Assembly (NCBI GenBank): GCA_000721275.1
Contig: JOFO01000034.1
Span: 1-64,000, forward strand
DNA length: 64,000 nt
Reading direction: 5' to 3'
From: Microtetraspora glauca
GTDB taxonomy: Bacteria; Actinomycetota; Actinomycetes; Streptomycetales; Streptomycetaceae
A program made the position numbers and the translations under genes. How positions within the stretch are numbered: position 1 is the first letter of the stretch; every line of letters begins with the position of its first letter. The notes beneath the pieces are model-generated. The model searched no databases. It was not told where the DNA came from and saw nothing but the letters and a program-made list of their open reading frames with translations. This document shows positions 25,804 through 35,146 of this stretch, piece by piece.

Positions 25804-26586
25804 GTGACAGTGAGCGAGCAGCGGGTCGTCCCCGCGGAAGCGGCGGACGCCCCGCCGCGGGTCCTCCAGGGGATGACGGCCGTCGTCACCGGGGGCTCCG
25901 CCGGCCTGGGCCGGCACCTGGCGGAAGGATTCCTCGCCGCGGGTGCCCGGGTCGTCTGCGGAGCGCGCGCCGTGCGCGAGGCCGCCGACCTGGTGGCCGG
26001 GCACGAGGACCGGGCCGCGTTCGTCCCCACCGACGTGCGCGACCCCGCGTCGCTGCGCCGGCTGATGGACGAGACGGCCGAGCGCTTCGGCGGCATCGAC
26101 ATCGTCGTGGCGAACGCCGGGATCACTCGCAACGGCCTCGTCACCCGCCTCGCCCCGGACGACTGGCGCGCGGTCATGAGCACCAACGTGGACGGCGTCT
26201 TCCACACCGTGCAGGCCGCGCTGCCGCACCTGCGGGCCGGCGGCACCGTGCTCACGGTCTCCTCGGCGATGGCGACCCGGGCCATGCCGGGGGCCGGCGC
26301 CTACGCCACCTCCAAAGCGGCCGTCGAGGCGTTCACCCGCTGCTGCGCGGTGGAGCTCGCCGGACGCGGCATCCGGGTCAACTGCCTGTCGCCCGGCGTG
26401 CTCGGCGTCGGCATGGGCGAGATCGTCGGCGCCGACGAACGGCTGCGCGCGCTCTACTGGCCGCGGATGCTCGCCGGCCGCGCCGGCACCGCGCGGGAAG
26501 CGGTCGACGCGGCCGTGTTCCTGGTCAGCCCGGCCGCCTCGTACGTCAACGGACACGTCTTCGAGGTCAACGGGGGGCTGATGTGA
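25804..26586 (+). CDS. FabG-like 3-oxoacyl reductase (SDR)
   Basis: The 260-residue product starts at GTG 25804. It has VTGGSAGLGRHLAEGF (coenzyme motif), the NAGITRNG motif after VVANAG, and SSAMATRAMPGAGAYATSKA, containing the catalytic Ser and Tyr-x3-Lys. The C-terminus reads YVNGHVFEVNGGLM, as in FabG-type ketoacyl reductases. Its last bases overlap the GTG of the next gene by four bases (GTGA). Together with an enoyl-CoA hydratase and a KAS III-like protein it suggests a short fatty-acyl assembly or modification pathway. Confidence 0.88.
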   Translation: MTVSEQRVVPAEAADAPPRVLQGMTAVVTGGSAGLGRHLAEGFLAAGARVVCGARAVREAADLVAGHEDRAAFVPTDVRDPASLRRLMDETAERFGGIDIVVANAGITRNGLVTRLAPDDWRAVMSTNVDGVFHTVQAALPHLRAGGTVLTVSSAMATRAMPGAGAYATSKAAVEAFTRCCAVELAGRGIRVNCLSPGVLGVGMGEIVGADERLRALYWPRMLAGRAGTAREAVDAAVFLVSPAASYVNGHVFEVNGGLM

Positions 26587-27340
26587 CGGTCCGGGTGACG
26601 TACGACGCGGACGTGGCCTGGCTGTACCTCGACCGGCCCCCGCTGAACCTCTTCGACACGGCCCTCCAGCACGCCGCCGAGCGGGCCCTCCACGAGGTGG
26701 GCGCCCCGGACTGCGGGCCGTGGTGTTCACCGGAGCCCGCGAGCACTTCTCGGCCGGCGGCGACGTCAAGGAGATGGGCACGCTGACGGCCGATGCGGCC
26801 ACCGCGTACGCGGAACGCATCAGCCGGCTCACCCGCGAGGTCGCCGCCCTGCCGGTGCCGGTGGTCGCCGCGGTGCGCGGGTACGCGCTCGGCGGCGGCT
26901 GCGAGCTGGCGCTCGCCGCCGACTTCCGGCTCTGCGCGCCCGACGCGCGCTTCGGACTGCCGGAGACCCCGCTCGGGCTCATCCCCGGGGCCGGCGGCAC
27001 CCAGCGGCTGCCCCGCCTCGTCGGGATTTCCCGGGCCAAGGACATCGTGTTCTCCGGACGGCAGGTCGACGCCGCCGAGGCCGGCCGGATCGGGCTGGTG
27101 GACCAGGTCGTGCCCGCCGCTGACCTTCCCGGCGCCGTCACACGGTGGCTGGCCCGCTACACCGCGCACCCCGGCCCGGCCGTCGCGGCCGCGAAGCAGG
27201 CGATCGACGCGTCCTGGGAGGGCCCGCTCACCGAGGGCCTCGACCTCGAACGCGCTCTGTTCGCACCGCTCCTCGCCCACGGCGAGCGCACCCGGCACTT
27301 CCAGGGCTTCCAGAAGGTCCCGGCCCCCACCCCCTCCTGA
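26583..27340 (+). pseudogene. Enoyl-CoA hydratase/isomerase, frameshifted
   Basis: The gene starts at GTG 26583 (VTVRVTYDADVAWLYLDRPP) and runs in one frame to about 26705, then continues in another frame from about 26720 to 27340. Inserting one base at about 26711 restores DLRAVVFTGA and one 252-residue crotonase. Landmarks include HFSAGGDVKEM (CoA-binding), ALGGGCELALAADF (oxyanion hole and first catalytic Glu) and GLPETPLGLIPGAGGTQRL (second Glu). It is either a genuine frameshift or a one-base sequence error; all catalytic residues would otherwise be intact. Confidence 0.85.
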
Positions 27341-27383
27341 CCCCCGCCGCCCCGCACCCCTCCTCCGACACGAGGCCCGACGC

Positions 27384-28509
27384 ATGCCGACCGCACCCTC
27401 CCCCCTCTCCTTCCCGTACGCCATCACCGGCGCCCACACCACCCTCGGACCGGTGATCACCATGGACACCTGGGCCAAGCTCGCGCAGGTCCCCGACCGC
27501 CGCCGCCCCGGCGACGTGCTCGACGGCGCCTTCATCACCCGGCTCCTCGGCGTGGAGGGGGAAGAGCTGGGGACCGGACCAGTTCGCCACCCCCGAAGCC
27601 GTCGCCGCCACCGCCCGGGCCGCGCTCGACAGCGCCGGCCTCGACGCGCGCGACGTCACCGCCGTCGTGGTCGTCACCTGCAACCCGTACCAGACCCTCC
27701 TCGACCAGGACGCCTTCCGGCTGATGCGGCTCCTGGGCATCGAGGACCACGTACCGCCCCTGCAACTCGGCGCGGGCTGTGCCGGCCTGGCGCGCGCCGC
27801 CGCGCTGGTGGCCGGTCTCGCCGCCGAGCGGGCGCTCGTCATCGCGTACAGCGTCCCCAGCCGGATCAGCTTCGACGCGGACGGCTCGATGCTCCCCGCG
27901 TACCTGGACAACGCCGTCCATCCGTACGGGAAGAACCTCTGGGCGAGCCCGGCGCTGTTCTCCGACGCCGCGGCGGCGATGGTCCTGGAGCGGGACGAGG
28001 ACGTCGACGGGCTGGTGCTGTACTCCCGCGACAGCCGGTCGTTCGGGGACGGCCCCGGCGTCGACGACCCGCTGATCCACTTCCTGGGCGGCGGCACCGA
28101 GTGCCCGTCCGGCGCACCCGGCTCCGCCGAACTGTCGTGCTTCGGCATGAACGCGCCCGAGATCGCCCGCTACTACAGCGGCGGAATGATGCTCAACCAC
28201 GAGGCCCTGGAGGCCGCCCGCCCCGGATACCTCGACGGGGTGCGCCGCCTCTACACGCACCAGGCCAACCCGGAGCTGGTGGACGCGTTCCTGCGGCACA
28301 CCGGCCTGCCGCCCGAGCGCGCCCCCAGCAACGTGCGCGCGCTCGGCAACACCGTCTCGCCGTCCACGCTGGCGCTCCTCCACGCCGACCGGGAACAGGG
28401 CGGCCTCGCGTACGGCGACCGGGTCTGCTTCTCCGTCGTCGGATCGGGTCCGGAACGCGGCGCCTTCCTCGCCCCGGTCCGTATCCCCGCCCTCGCCGGC
28501 ACCCCCTGA
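27384..28509 (+). pseudogene. KAS III-like 3-oxoacyl-ACP synthase, frameshifted
   Basis: The frame from ATG 27384 (MPTAPSPLSFPYAITGAHTT) reads LLGVEG and then breaks; from about 27555 to 28509 another frame continues DQFATPEAVAATARAALDSA. Removing one G from the run of five at about 27556-27561 restores LLGVEGKSWGPDQFATPEA and a 374-residue protein. The KAS III triad would be intact: Cys132 in LGAGCAGLARA, His292 in THQANPEL and Asn322 in ALGNTVSPSTL. Possible origins are sequencing error or a real inactivating indel. The family condenses acyl-CoA with malonyl-ACP. Confidence 0.85.
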
Positions 28510-28540
28510 CCGGGCGGCCGGGCGCGACGGCCCGGTGCGC

Positions 28541-29506
28541 TCACCGGTACCGCTCGGCCGCCGCGCGGGCCGCCTCGGCGAACCGCGCGCGCAGGGAGGC
28601 GGGGGCCACCACCTCCGCCTCCGGGCCCAGCCCGAAGAGCTGCCCGAAGGCGACCTCCTCGTTCTCCACCCGGAGCGTCGCCGTCACCCGGCCGTCCTCC
28701 TCCCGCACCGCGCCCGCCAGCGCCTCCTCCGCCGCCGCCCGGTCCGTCACGTACGGCAGCCGCCGTGCCCCCGCCTCCGTCAGCCGCACCACCACCTCGG
28801 CGCGCAGCAGCGAGCGCGCGAACTCCGCGGCGCGCTCCGCCCAGAAGACGTCCAGCGCGAACCCCGGATCGCGGTCGAACCGCTCCTCGCCCACCGCCAC
28901 CGCCGTGAACCGGTCCACCCGGTAGGTGCGGAACGAACCGCCCGCGCGGGCGCACACGTACCAGACGCCCGCCTTCAGCACGAGCCCGTACGGCTCCAGC
29001 TCCCGCTCGACCTCCTCGCCGCCCCGCCGCCGGTAGCGCGCCGACAGCCGGCGGTCGTCCCAGACCGCCTCCGCCACCGCCGGCAGCAGCTCCGGCGTCT
29101 CCGGCTCCTGGTACCAGCCCGGCGCGTCCAGGTGGAAGCGGCGGGCCGCCGAACCCGGCGCGTCCGCCAGCGACGGCAGCAGCGCCGCCGACACCTTCAG
29201 CCGGGCCGCCGAGGCCGCGTCCTGGAGCCCCATGTCCCGCAGCGCGCCCGGCAGTCCGGACAGGAACAACGCCTCCGCCTCGTCCTTGGCGAGCCCGGTC
29301 AGCCGCGTGCGGTACCCGCCGACCAGCCGGTACCCGCCGGTCCTGCCCCGGTCCGCATACACGGGAACCCCCGCCTCCGAGAGGGCGAGGGCATCACGCG
29401 TGACGGTCCGCTCCGACACCTCCAGCTCGGCGGCGAGCTCGGCCGCCGTCATGGAGGCACGGTTCTGGAGCAGCAGGACCATCTTGATGAGTCGGGCGGC
29501 GCGCAT
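28541..29506 (-). CDS. WYL-domain (YafY-type) transcriptional regulator
   Basis: The product has an N-terminal winged helix-turn-helix, RAARLIKMVLLLQNRASMTA followed by ELEVSERTVTRDALALSEAG. After a linker comes a WYL domain with LEPYGLVLKAGVWYVCA and FRTYRVDRFTAV. WYL regulators sense ligands and repress or activate nearby genes. The start could be ATG 29536 or ATG 29506; the latter has a GGGAG box and lies inside a 34-bp palindrome (29495-29528). It lies just downstream of aceE on the same strand. Confidence 0.88.
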   Translation of the reverse strand: MRAARLIKMVLLLQNRASMTAAELAAELEVSERTVTRDALALSEAGVPVYADRGRTGGYRLVGGYRTRLTGLAKDEAEALFLSGLPGALRDMGLQDAASAARLKVSAALLPSLADAPGSAARRFHLDAPGWYQEPETPELLPAVAEAVWDDRRLSARYRRRGGEEVERELEPYGLVLKAGVWYVCARAGGSFRTYRVDRFTAVAVGEERFDRDPGFALDVFWAERAAEFARSLLRAEVVVRLTEAGARRLPYVTDRAAAEEALAGAVREEDGRVTATLRVENEEVAFGQLFGLGPEAEVVAPASLRARFAEAARAAAERYR

Positions 29507-29528
29507 GACTCCCATCATGCGCGCCGCC
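29495..29528. promoter_or_regulatory. 34-bp inverted repeat at the start of the WYL regulator gene
   Basis: GGCGGCGCGCATGA at 29495-29508 and TCATGCGCGCCGCC at 29515-29528 are perfect 14-bp arms around a 6-base centre. It overlaps candidate start codons of the regulator and could be an autoregulatory operator or a hairpin hiding the start. Confidence 0.6.
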
Positions 29529-29543
29529 TCTGACATCGGACCC

Positions 29544-32255
29544 TTACAGGCCGTAGCGCTCGCGCGCCTCCTTCACCGCGGTGGCCGGGACCTCGCCGCG
29601 GCGGGCGAGCTGGGCCAGGGCGGCGGCCACGATCGACTGGGCGTCGACACCGAAGTGGCGGCGGGCCGCGGCGCGGGTGTCCGAGAGGCCGAAGCCGTCG
29701 GCGCCCAGCGACGAGTAGTCCTGCTCGACCCACTGCGCGATCTGGTCCGGGACCTGGCGCATGTAGTCGGAGACCGCCAGGACCGGCGACTCGACGCCCG
29801 CGAGCGCCTGGCGCAGGTACGGGACCCGCTCCTCGCCGCGCAGCAGGGCGGCGTCCGCCTCCAGCGCGTCGCGGCGCAGCTCGGTCCAGGAGGTGGCGGA
29901 CCACACGTCGGCGGCCACGCCCCACTCCTCGGCGAGCAGCTTCTGCGCCTCCAGCGCCCAGTGGATCGCGGTGCCCGAGCCGAGCAGCTGGATCCGCGGC
30001 GCGTTCGCGGGCACGGTGAGGCCGGCCGACTCGGCGGTGTTGAAGCGGTACAGGCCCTTGACGATGCCCTCGTCGACGCCCGCGTGGCCCGGCTTGGCCG
30101 GCTGCGGCATCGGCTCGTTGTAGACCGTCAGGTAGTAGAAGACGTCCTGGTCCTCGCCCGGCGCGGCCTCGCCGTACATCCGGCGCAGACCCTCCTTGAC
30201 GATGGCCGCGACCTCGTAGGCGAACGCCGGGTCGTAGGACAGCGCCGCCGGGTTGGTGGCCGCGATGACGGGGGAGTGGCCGTCGGCGTGCTGGAGGCCC
30301 TCACCAGTCAGGGTGGTGCGGCCGGCGGTGGCGCCGACGAGGAAGCCGCGGCCGAGCTGGTCGCCGAGCTGCCACATCTGGTCGGCGGTCCGCTGCCAGC
30401 CGAACATCGAGTAGAAGATGTAGAACGGGATCATCGTCTCGCCGTGCGTCGCGTACGACGTGGAGGCGGCGATGAAGTCGGCCATCGAGCCGGCCTCGGT
30501 GATGCCCTCGTTCAGGATCTGGCCGTTGACGGCCTCCTTGTAGTACATCAGCTGGTCGCGGTCGACCGGCTCGTACGTCTGGCCCTTCGGCGAGTAGATG
30601 CCGAGCGACGGGAACAGCGACTCCATGCCGAAGGTGCGGGCCTCGTCCGGGACGATCGGCACCCAGCGCTTGCCGGTCTCCTTGTCGCGGACCAGGTCCT
30701 TCACGAGGCGGACGAAGGCCATCGTGGTGGCGACCGACTGCGAGCCGGAGCCCTTGTCGAAGGAGGCGAACGCCTTCTCGGACGGGGCCGGCAGCGGCGC
30801 GACCGGGTGGACGCGGCGGGCCGGGGCGGGGCCGCCGAGGGCCGCGCGGCGCTCCTGGAGGTAGCGGACCTCGGGGGAGTCGGCGCCCGGGTGGCCGTAG
30901 GGCACCACACCGTCGACGAACTGCGCGTCCGAGATCGGCAGCTCAAGAAGGTCACGCATGTTCTTGAACTCGTCCGTCGTCAGCTTCTTCATCTGGTGGT
31001 TCGCGTTCTTCGACGCGAAGCCCTCACCCAGGGTGAAGCCCTTGACGGTCTGCGCCAGGATCACGGTCGGCGCGCCCTTGAACTCCAGGGCGGCCTTGTA
31101 CGCGGCGTACACCTTGCGCGGCTCGTGGCCACCGCGCGAGAGGTGGAAGCACTCCAGGATCTTGTCGTCGGAGAGCAGCTGCGCCATCGCGGCGAGCTCC
31201 GGGTCCTTGCCGAAGAAGTCCTGGCGGATGTAGGCGGCGTCGCGGGTCTGGTACGTCTGGACCTGCGCGTCCGGCACCTCGCGGAGGCGGCGGACGAGGG
31301 CGCCGGTGGTGTCGAGCGCGAACAGCTCGTCCCAGGCGTTGCCCCACAGGGTCTTGACGACGTTCCAGCCGGCGCCGCGGAACTGGGCCTCCAGCTCCTG
31401 CACGATCTTGAAGTTGGCGCGGACCGGGCCGTCGAGGCGCTGCAGGTTGCAGTTGATGACGAAGGTCAGGTTGTCCAGACCCTCGCGGGCCGCCAGCGCG
31501 AGGGCGGCGGTCGACTCGGGCTCGTCCATCTCGCCGTCGCCGAGGAAGGCCCAGACGTGCGAGGACGAGACGTCCTTGATGCCGCGGTTCGTCAGGTAGC
31601 GGTTGAAGCGCGCCTGGTAGATCGCGGAGAGCGGGCCGAGGCCCATGGAGACGGTGGGGAACTCCCACAGCCAGGGCAGGCGTCGCGGGTGCGGGTAGGA
31701 GGGCAGGCCGTTGCCGCCGGACTCCTGCCGGAAGTTGTCGAGGTGCGACTCGTTCAGGCGGCCGTCGAGGAAGGCGCGGGCGTAGATGCCGGGGGAGGCG
31801 TGGCCCTGGATGTAGAGCTGGTCGCCGGAGCCGGCGGCCTCGCCGGACTCCTTGCCCTTGAAGAAGTGGTTGAAGCCGGTCTCGTAGAGCCAGGCCGCGG
31901 AGGCGAAGGTGGCGATGTGGCCGCCGACGCCGTGCTTGGAGCCGCGGGTGACCATCGCGGCCGCGTTCCAGCGGTTCCACGCGGTGATCTTCCGCTCCAT
32001 CTCCTCGTCGCCGTCGATGACGGGCTCGGCGGAGGTGGGGATGGTGTTGAGGTAGTCCGTCTCCAGCAGCTTGGGCAGGGCCAGGCCCGCGCCCTCGGCG
32101 TGCTGGAGGGTGCGGCGCATCAGGTAGGCGGCCCGGTGGGGGCCGGCGGCCTTGGTGACGGCGTCCAGGGAGGCCGCCCACTCGGCGGTCTCCTCGGTGT
32201 CACGGTCCGGGAGCTGGTCGAGCTCGCTCGGAATCTTGCCTACGGGATCGGTCAT
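29544..32255 (-). CDS. aceE: Pyruvate dehydrogenase E1 component (homodimeric type)
   Basis: The 903-residue product starts MTDPVGKIPSELDQLPDRDT. It decarboxylates pyruvate with thiamine diphosphate and passes the acetyl group to the lipoyl E2. The thiamine motif is visible as FLGDGEMDEPES with NCNLQRLDGPV about 26 residues later. HIATFASAAWLYETGFNHFF is the N-terminal active-site region, and AGRTTLTGEGLQHADGHSP lies in the second domain. Length is that of single-chain E1p (about 890-910), not the alpha/beta form. E2 and E3 genes follow upstream on the same strand (33288-36535), separated by a GntR gene. Confidence 0.97.
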   Translation of the reverse strand: MTDPVGKIPSELDQLPDRDTEETAEWAASLDAVTKAAGPHRAAYLMRRTLQHAEGAGLALPKLLETDYLNTIPTSAEPVIDGDEEMERKITAWNRWNAAAMVTRGSKHGVGGHIATFASAAWLYETGFNHFFKGKESGEAAGSGDQLYIQGHASPGIYARAFLDGRLNESHLDNFRQESGGNGLPSYPHPRRLPWLWEFPTVSMGLGPLSAIYQARFNRYLTNRGIKDVSSSHVWAFLGDGEMDEPESTAALALAAREGLDNLTFVINCNLQRLDGPVRANFKIVQELEAQFRGAGWNVVKTLWGNAWDELFALDTTGALVRRLREVPDAQVQTYQTRDAAYIRQDFFGKDPELAAMAQLLSDDKILECFHLSRGGHEPRKVYAAYKAALEFKGAPTVILAQTVKGFTLGEGFASKNANHQMKKLTTDEFKNMRDLLELPISDAQFVDGVVPYGHPGADSPEVRYLQERRAALGGPAPARRVHPVAPLPAPSEKAFASFDKGSGSQSVATTMAFVRLVKDLVRDKETGKRWVPIVPDEARTFGMESLFPSLGIYSPKGQTYEPVDRDQLMYYKEAVNGQILNEGITEAGSMADFIAASTSYATHGETMIPFYIFYSMFGWQRTADQMWQLGDQLGRGFLVGATAGRTTLTGEGLQHADGHSPVIAATNPAALSYDPAFAYEVAAIVKEGLRRMYGEAAPGEDQDVFYYLTVYNEPMPQPAKPGHAGVDEGIVKGLYRFNTAESAGLTVPANAPRIQLLGSGTAIHWALEAQKLLAEEWGVAADVWSATSWTELRRDALEADAALLRGEERVPYLRQALAGVESPVLAVSDYMRQVPDQIAQWVEQDYSSLGADGFGLSDTRAAARRHFGVDAQSIVAAALAQLARRGEVPATAVKEARERYGL

Positions 32256-32362
32256 GATCGCCGCCTTCCGGACAGATGGGGGTGGAGATAAAAACGGGGG
32301 GCCTTGTCTGGCAGGACAGGGCGGCGGGCCGGGTGACGGCCCGCCGAAGACTGTAAACCGCC

Positions 32363-32377
32363 GATCGATGATCGATC
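32363..32377 (-). promoter_or_regulatory. Palindrome upstream of aceE
   Basis: GATCGAT-G-ATCGATC is a perfect 7-1-7 palindrome about 110 bases upstream of the aceE ATG. A GntR/FadR-type regulator is encoded next to it, so it is a candidate operator; binding is inferred. Confidence 0.5.
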
Positions 32378-32411
32378 AAAGGGTTGAAGCCGGAAACCTC
32401 TTCAGATCGAG

Positions 32412-32458
32412 AAAGTCGGCACAGGGTGCCGCGAAAAGGGGCACCGGGTGCCGACTTT
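32412..32458. other. Long imperfect hairpin in the aceE-GntR gap
   Basis: AAAGTCGGCAC at 32412-32422 pairs with GTGCCGACTTT at 32448-32458, enclosing an inner GGTGCC/GGCACC stem (32425-32430/32440-32445). The A/T ends on both arms fit a terminator that works in either direction. It could insulate aceE from read-through of the GntR gene. Confidence 0.6.
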
Positions 32459-32492
32459 TCGAACGCCCCGAGAACGCCCCGAAAACACCGGA

Positions 32493-32512
32493 AGCCCCGC
32501 CGAAGCGGGGCT
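32493..32512 (-). terminator. Terminator hairpin of the GntR gene
   Basis: AGCCCCGC at 32493-32500 pairs with GCGGGGCT at 32505-32512 around CGAA. It is just 18 bases past the GntR stop. Confidence 0.7.
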
Positions 32513-32529
32513 CTGACCTGCGCGGACGC

Positions 32530-33153
32530 TCACGCGCGGGGTGCGCAGCCCAGCACGTGGGCCTTCACCAGGGCCCCGATGTTCGGATCGCCCCGGCGGA
32601 ACGCCTCCACCAGCTCCTGGTGCTCCTCGGCGTACGACTTCTGCACCGTCCCCAGCCAGCGGATCGACAGGGCGGTGAACACCTCGATGCCCAGGCCCTC
32701 CCAGGTGTGCAGCAGCACCCCGTTCCCGGCCGCCTTCACCAGCTCCCGGTGGAAGCCCACCGTGTGCCGCACCTGCGCCGTGCCGTCGGAGGTGGCGTCC
32801 GCCTCGTACAGCGCCGCCACGTGCGGCTCCAGCGCCGAGCAGTCGGCCGAGAGCCGGGGCGCGGCCAGCTCGGCCGCGATCTGCTCCAGGCCGGCCCGCA
32901 CCGGGTAGCTCTCCTCCAGGTCGGCCGCCGTGAGATTGCGCACCCGGACGCCCTTGTTCGGCGCCGACTCGATCAGCCGCAGCGACTCCAGCTCCCGCAG
33001 CGCCTCGCGCACCGGGGTCTGGGAGACCTCCAGCTCGGTCGCGATCCGGCGCTCCACGATCCGCTCGCCCGGCTTCCAGCGGCCGCTGACGATCCCCTCC
33101 ACGATGTGCTCGCGGATCTGCTCGCGCAGCGAGTGGACGACGGGGACGGTCAT
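32530..33153 (-). CDS. GntR/FadR-type transcriptional regulator
   Basis: The 207-residue product has the GntR winged helix at its N-terminus (LREQIREHIVEGIVSGRWKP, then ATELEVSQTPVREALRELES) and an all-helical FCD ligand domain. FCD-type His/Asp metal-ligand residues are seen in HTVGFHRELVKAAGN and HQELVEAFRRGDP. FadR/VanR-like members usually sense small carboxylates such as pyruvate, lactate or acyl groups. Its position between the lipoyl E2 gene and aceE makes it a likely regulator of pyruvate dehydrogenase. The start is ATG 33153. Confidence 0.93.
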   Translation of the reverse strand: MTVPVVHSLREQIREHIVEGIVSGRWKPGERIVERRIATELEVSQTPVREALRELESLRLIESAPNKGVRVRNLTAADLEESYPVRAGLEQIAAELAAPRLSADCSALEPHVAALYEADATSDGTAQVRHTVGFHRELVKAAGNGVLLHTWEGLGIEVFTALSIRWLGTVQKSYAEEHQELVEAFRRGDPNIGALVKAHVLGCAPRA

Positions 33154-33196
33154 GGAGCGGCTCCTCCGGGAGTTTCGTGACCCTTAGACAATACGG

Positions 33197-33236
33197 CGGT
33201 GTCCCCGCCCGGACACACATCCGGACGGGGACACCG
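33197..33236 (-). terminator. Terminator hairpin downstream of the E2 gene
   Basis: The 17-base arms 33197-33213 and 33220-33236 pair with a single C-A mismatch around a 6-base loop, about 50 bases past the E2 stop. This suggests that the GntR gene has its own promoter. Confidence 0.8.
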
Positions 33237-33287
33237 CTGGTGAGGCTCGTTACGTTGCCTCGCGGGCGCACAGCGCCCTCGGGAGCC

Positions 33288-35084
33288 TTACAGGCCGAGG
33301 TCCACCTCGAACTCGCCGGCCTCCAGGATCGCCTTGACGGCCGTCAGGTAGCGGGCGGCGTCGGCGCCGTCCACCAGACGGTGGTCGTACGACAGCGACA
33401 GGTAGGTCATGTCGCGGATGCCGATGACCGTGCCCTCGGCGGTCTCGATGACGGCCGGACGCTTCACCGTGGCACCGATGCCCAGGATGGCGACCTGGTT
33501 CGGCGGAACGATGACGGTGTCGAACAGGGCGCCGCGCGAACCGGTGTTGGAGATGGTGAAGGTCGCGCCCGAGAGCTCGTCCGGCGTGATCTTCGAGGCG
33601 CGCACCTTGCCCGCCAGGTCCGCCGTGGCCTTGGAGATGCCGGCGATGTTGAGGTCGCCCGCACCCTTGATGACCGGGGTCATCAGGCCCTTCTCGGAGT
33701 CCACCGCGATACCGATGTTCTCGGAGTCGAAGTAGGTGATCGTGCCCTCGTCCTCGTTGATCCGGGCGTTGATGACCGGGTGGGCCTTCAGCGCCTGGGC
33801 CGCCGCCTTCACGAAGAACGGCATCGGGGAGAGCTTGACGCCCTCGCGGGCCGCGAACGCGTCCTTGGCGCGGGCGCGCAGCTGCATCAGCTTGGTGATG
33901 TCGACCTCGACGACCGTGGTCAGCTGGGCCTGGCCGTGCAGCGCCTTCATCATGTTGTCGCCGATGACCTTGCGCATGCGGGTCATCTTGACGGTCTGGC
34001 CGCGGAGCGGGGAGACCTCCAGGGCCGGAGCGGCCTTCGCCGGGGCGGCGGCCGGGGCAGCGGCGGCGGCGGGGGCCGCGGCGGCCTTCTTGGCCTCGGC
34101 GGCGGCGAGGACGTCCTGCTTGCGGATGCGACCGCCGACGCCGGAGCCCTGGACGGTCGCCAGGTCGACACCGTTCTCGGTGGCGAGCTTGCGGACCAGC
34201 GGGGTCACGTAGGCGCCGTCCTCCGCCGGAGCGGCGGCGGGCGCGGCCGGGGCGGCGGCGGCCGGGGCCGGGGTCACCGGGGCCGGGGCGGCCGCGGGGG
34301 CGGCCGGAGCCGCCGGGGCGGGCGCCGGAGCCGGAGCGGCCGGGGCGGCCGGCGCGGGCGCCGGAGCCGGGGCGGCGGGAGCGGCCGGAGCCGGAGCGGC
34401 GGCCGGGGCGGCCGGGGCCGGGGCGGCGGGGGCGGCCGGAGCGGCACCCGCGGCACCGATGACGGCGAGCTTGGCGCCGACCTCGGCGGTCTCGTCCTCA
34501 CCGACGACGATCTCCAGGAGAACGCCGGAGGCGGGGGCCGGGATCTCGGTGTCGACCTTGTCCGTCGACACCTCCAGCAGCGGCTCGTCGGCCTCGACGG
34601 TCTCGCCGACCGACTTCAGCCAGCGGGTGACGGTGCCCTCGGTGACGGACTCGCCGAGCGCGGGCAGGACGACGTCCGTGCCCTCGGCGGAACCGCCGCC
34701 GGCGGCGGCCTCCGCGGTCGGGGCCGGGGCCGGCTCCTGGACCTCGGTGGACGGGGCGGCCTGCGGCGCCGGGGCGGCCGGGGCCTCGGCGGCCGGAGCC
34801 GGAGCGGCCTCGGCCGCGGGGGCCGGGGCGGCGGCCGGGGCGCCGGAGCCGTCGTCGATGATGGCGAGCTCGGCGCCGACCTCGACGGTCTCGTCCTCGG
34901 CGACCTTGATGGAGGCGAGGATGCCGGAGGCGGGGGCCGGGATCTCGGTGTCGACCTTGTCGGTCGAGACCTCGAGCAGCGGCTCGTCAGCCTCGACGCG
35001 CTCGCCCTCGGCCTTGAGCCAGCGGGTGACGGTGCCCTCGGTGACGCTCTCGCCGAGCGCCGGCAGGGTTACGGAAACCGACAT
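33288..35084 (-). CDS. sucB: Dihydrolipoamide acyltransferase (E2), two lipoyl domains
   Basis: The 598-residue product has two N-terminal lipoyl domains, each with the [17 protein letters not shown] motif and lipoyl Lys at about 43 and 176. Long Ala/Pro linkers (about 82-125 and 212-288) follow. An E3-binding domain lies at about 290-328 ([20 protein letters not shown]). The catalytic CAT domain ends with [18 protein letters not shown] (catalytic His about 568). It is labelled sucB by usual actinobacterial practice, but in actinobacteria this E2 can serve both pyruvate and 2-oxoglutarate dehydrogenase. Next to lpdA upstream. Lipoylated by LipB/LipA encoded at 15667-17553. Confidence 0.96.
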   Translation of the reverse strand: MSVSVTLPALGESVTEGTVTRWLKAEGERVEADEPLLEVSTDKVDTEIPAPASGILASIKVAEDETVEVGAELAIIDDGSGAPAAAPAPAAEAAPAPAAEAPAAPAPQAAPSTEVQEPAPAPTAEAAAGGGSAEGTDVVLPALGESVTEGTVTRWLKSVGETVEADEPLLEVSTDKVDTEIPAPASGVLLEIVVGEDETAEVGAKLAVIGAAGAAPAAPAAPAPAAPAAAPAPAAPAAPAPAPAPAAPAAPAPAPAPAAPAAPAAAPAPVTPAPAAAAPAAPAAAPAEDGAYVTPLVRKLATENGVDLATVQGSGVGGRIRKQDVLAAAEAKKAAAAPAAAAAPAAAPAKAAPALEVSPLRGQTVKMTRMRKVIGDNMMKALHGQAQLTTVVEVDITKLMQLRARAKDAFAAREGVKLSPMPFFVKAAAQALKAHPVINARINEDEGTITYFDSENIGIAVDSEKGLMTPVIKGAGDLNIAGISKATADLAGKVRASKITPDELSGATFTISNTGSRGALFDTVIVPPNQVAILGIGATVKRPAVIETAEGTVIGIRDMTYLSLSYDHRLVDGADAARYLTAVKAILEAGEFEVDLGL

Positions 35085-35146
35085 GGTTTCAGTTGCTCCT
35101 AACGAATTGCGGAAGTTGGTCGTCGCGCCCTGTGATGACGTGAGCG

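Noticed and set aside
29232-32291. A rightward frame of 1019 codons opposite aceE
   Set aside because: It is an antisense shadow of aceE with no recognisable domain.
34200-34450. Repetitive Ala/Pro-coding DNA in the E2 gene as a possible mobile repeat
   Set aside because: It encodes the flexible linkers between lipoyl, E3-binding and catalytic domains, as usual for E2 proteins.
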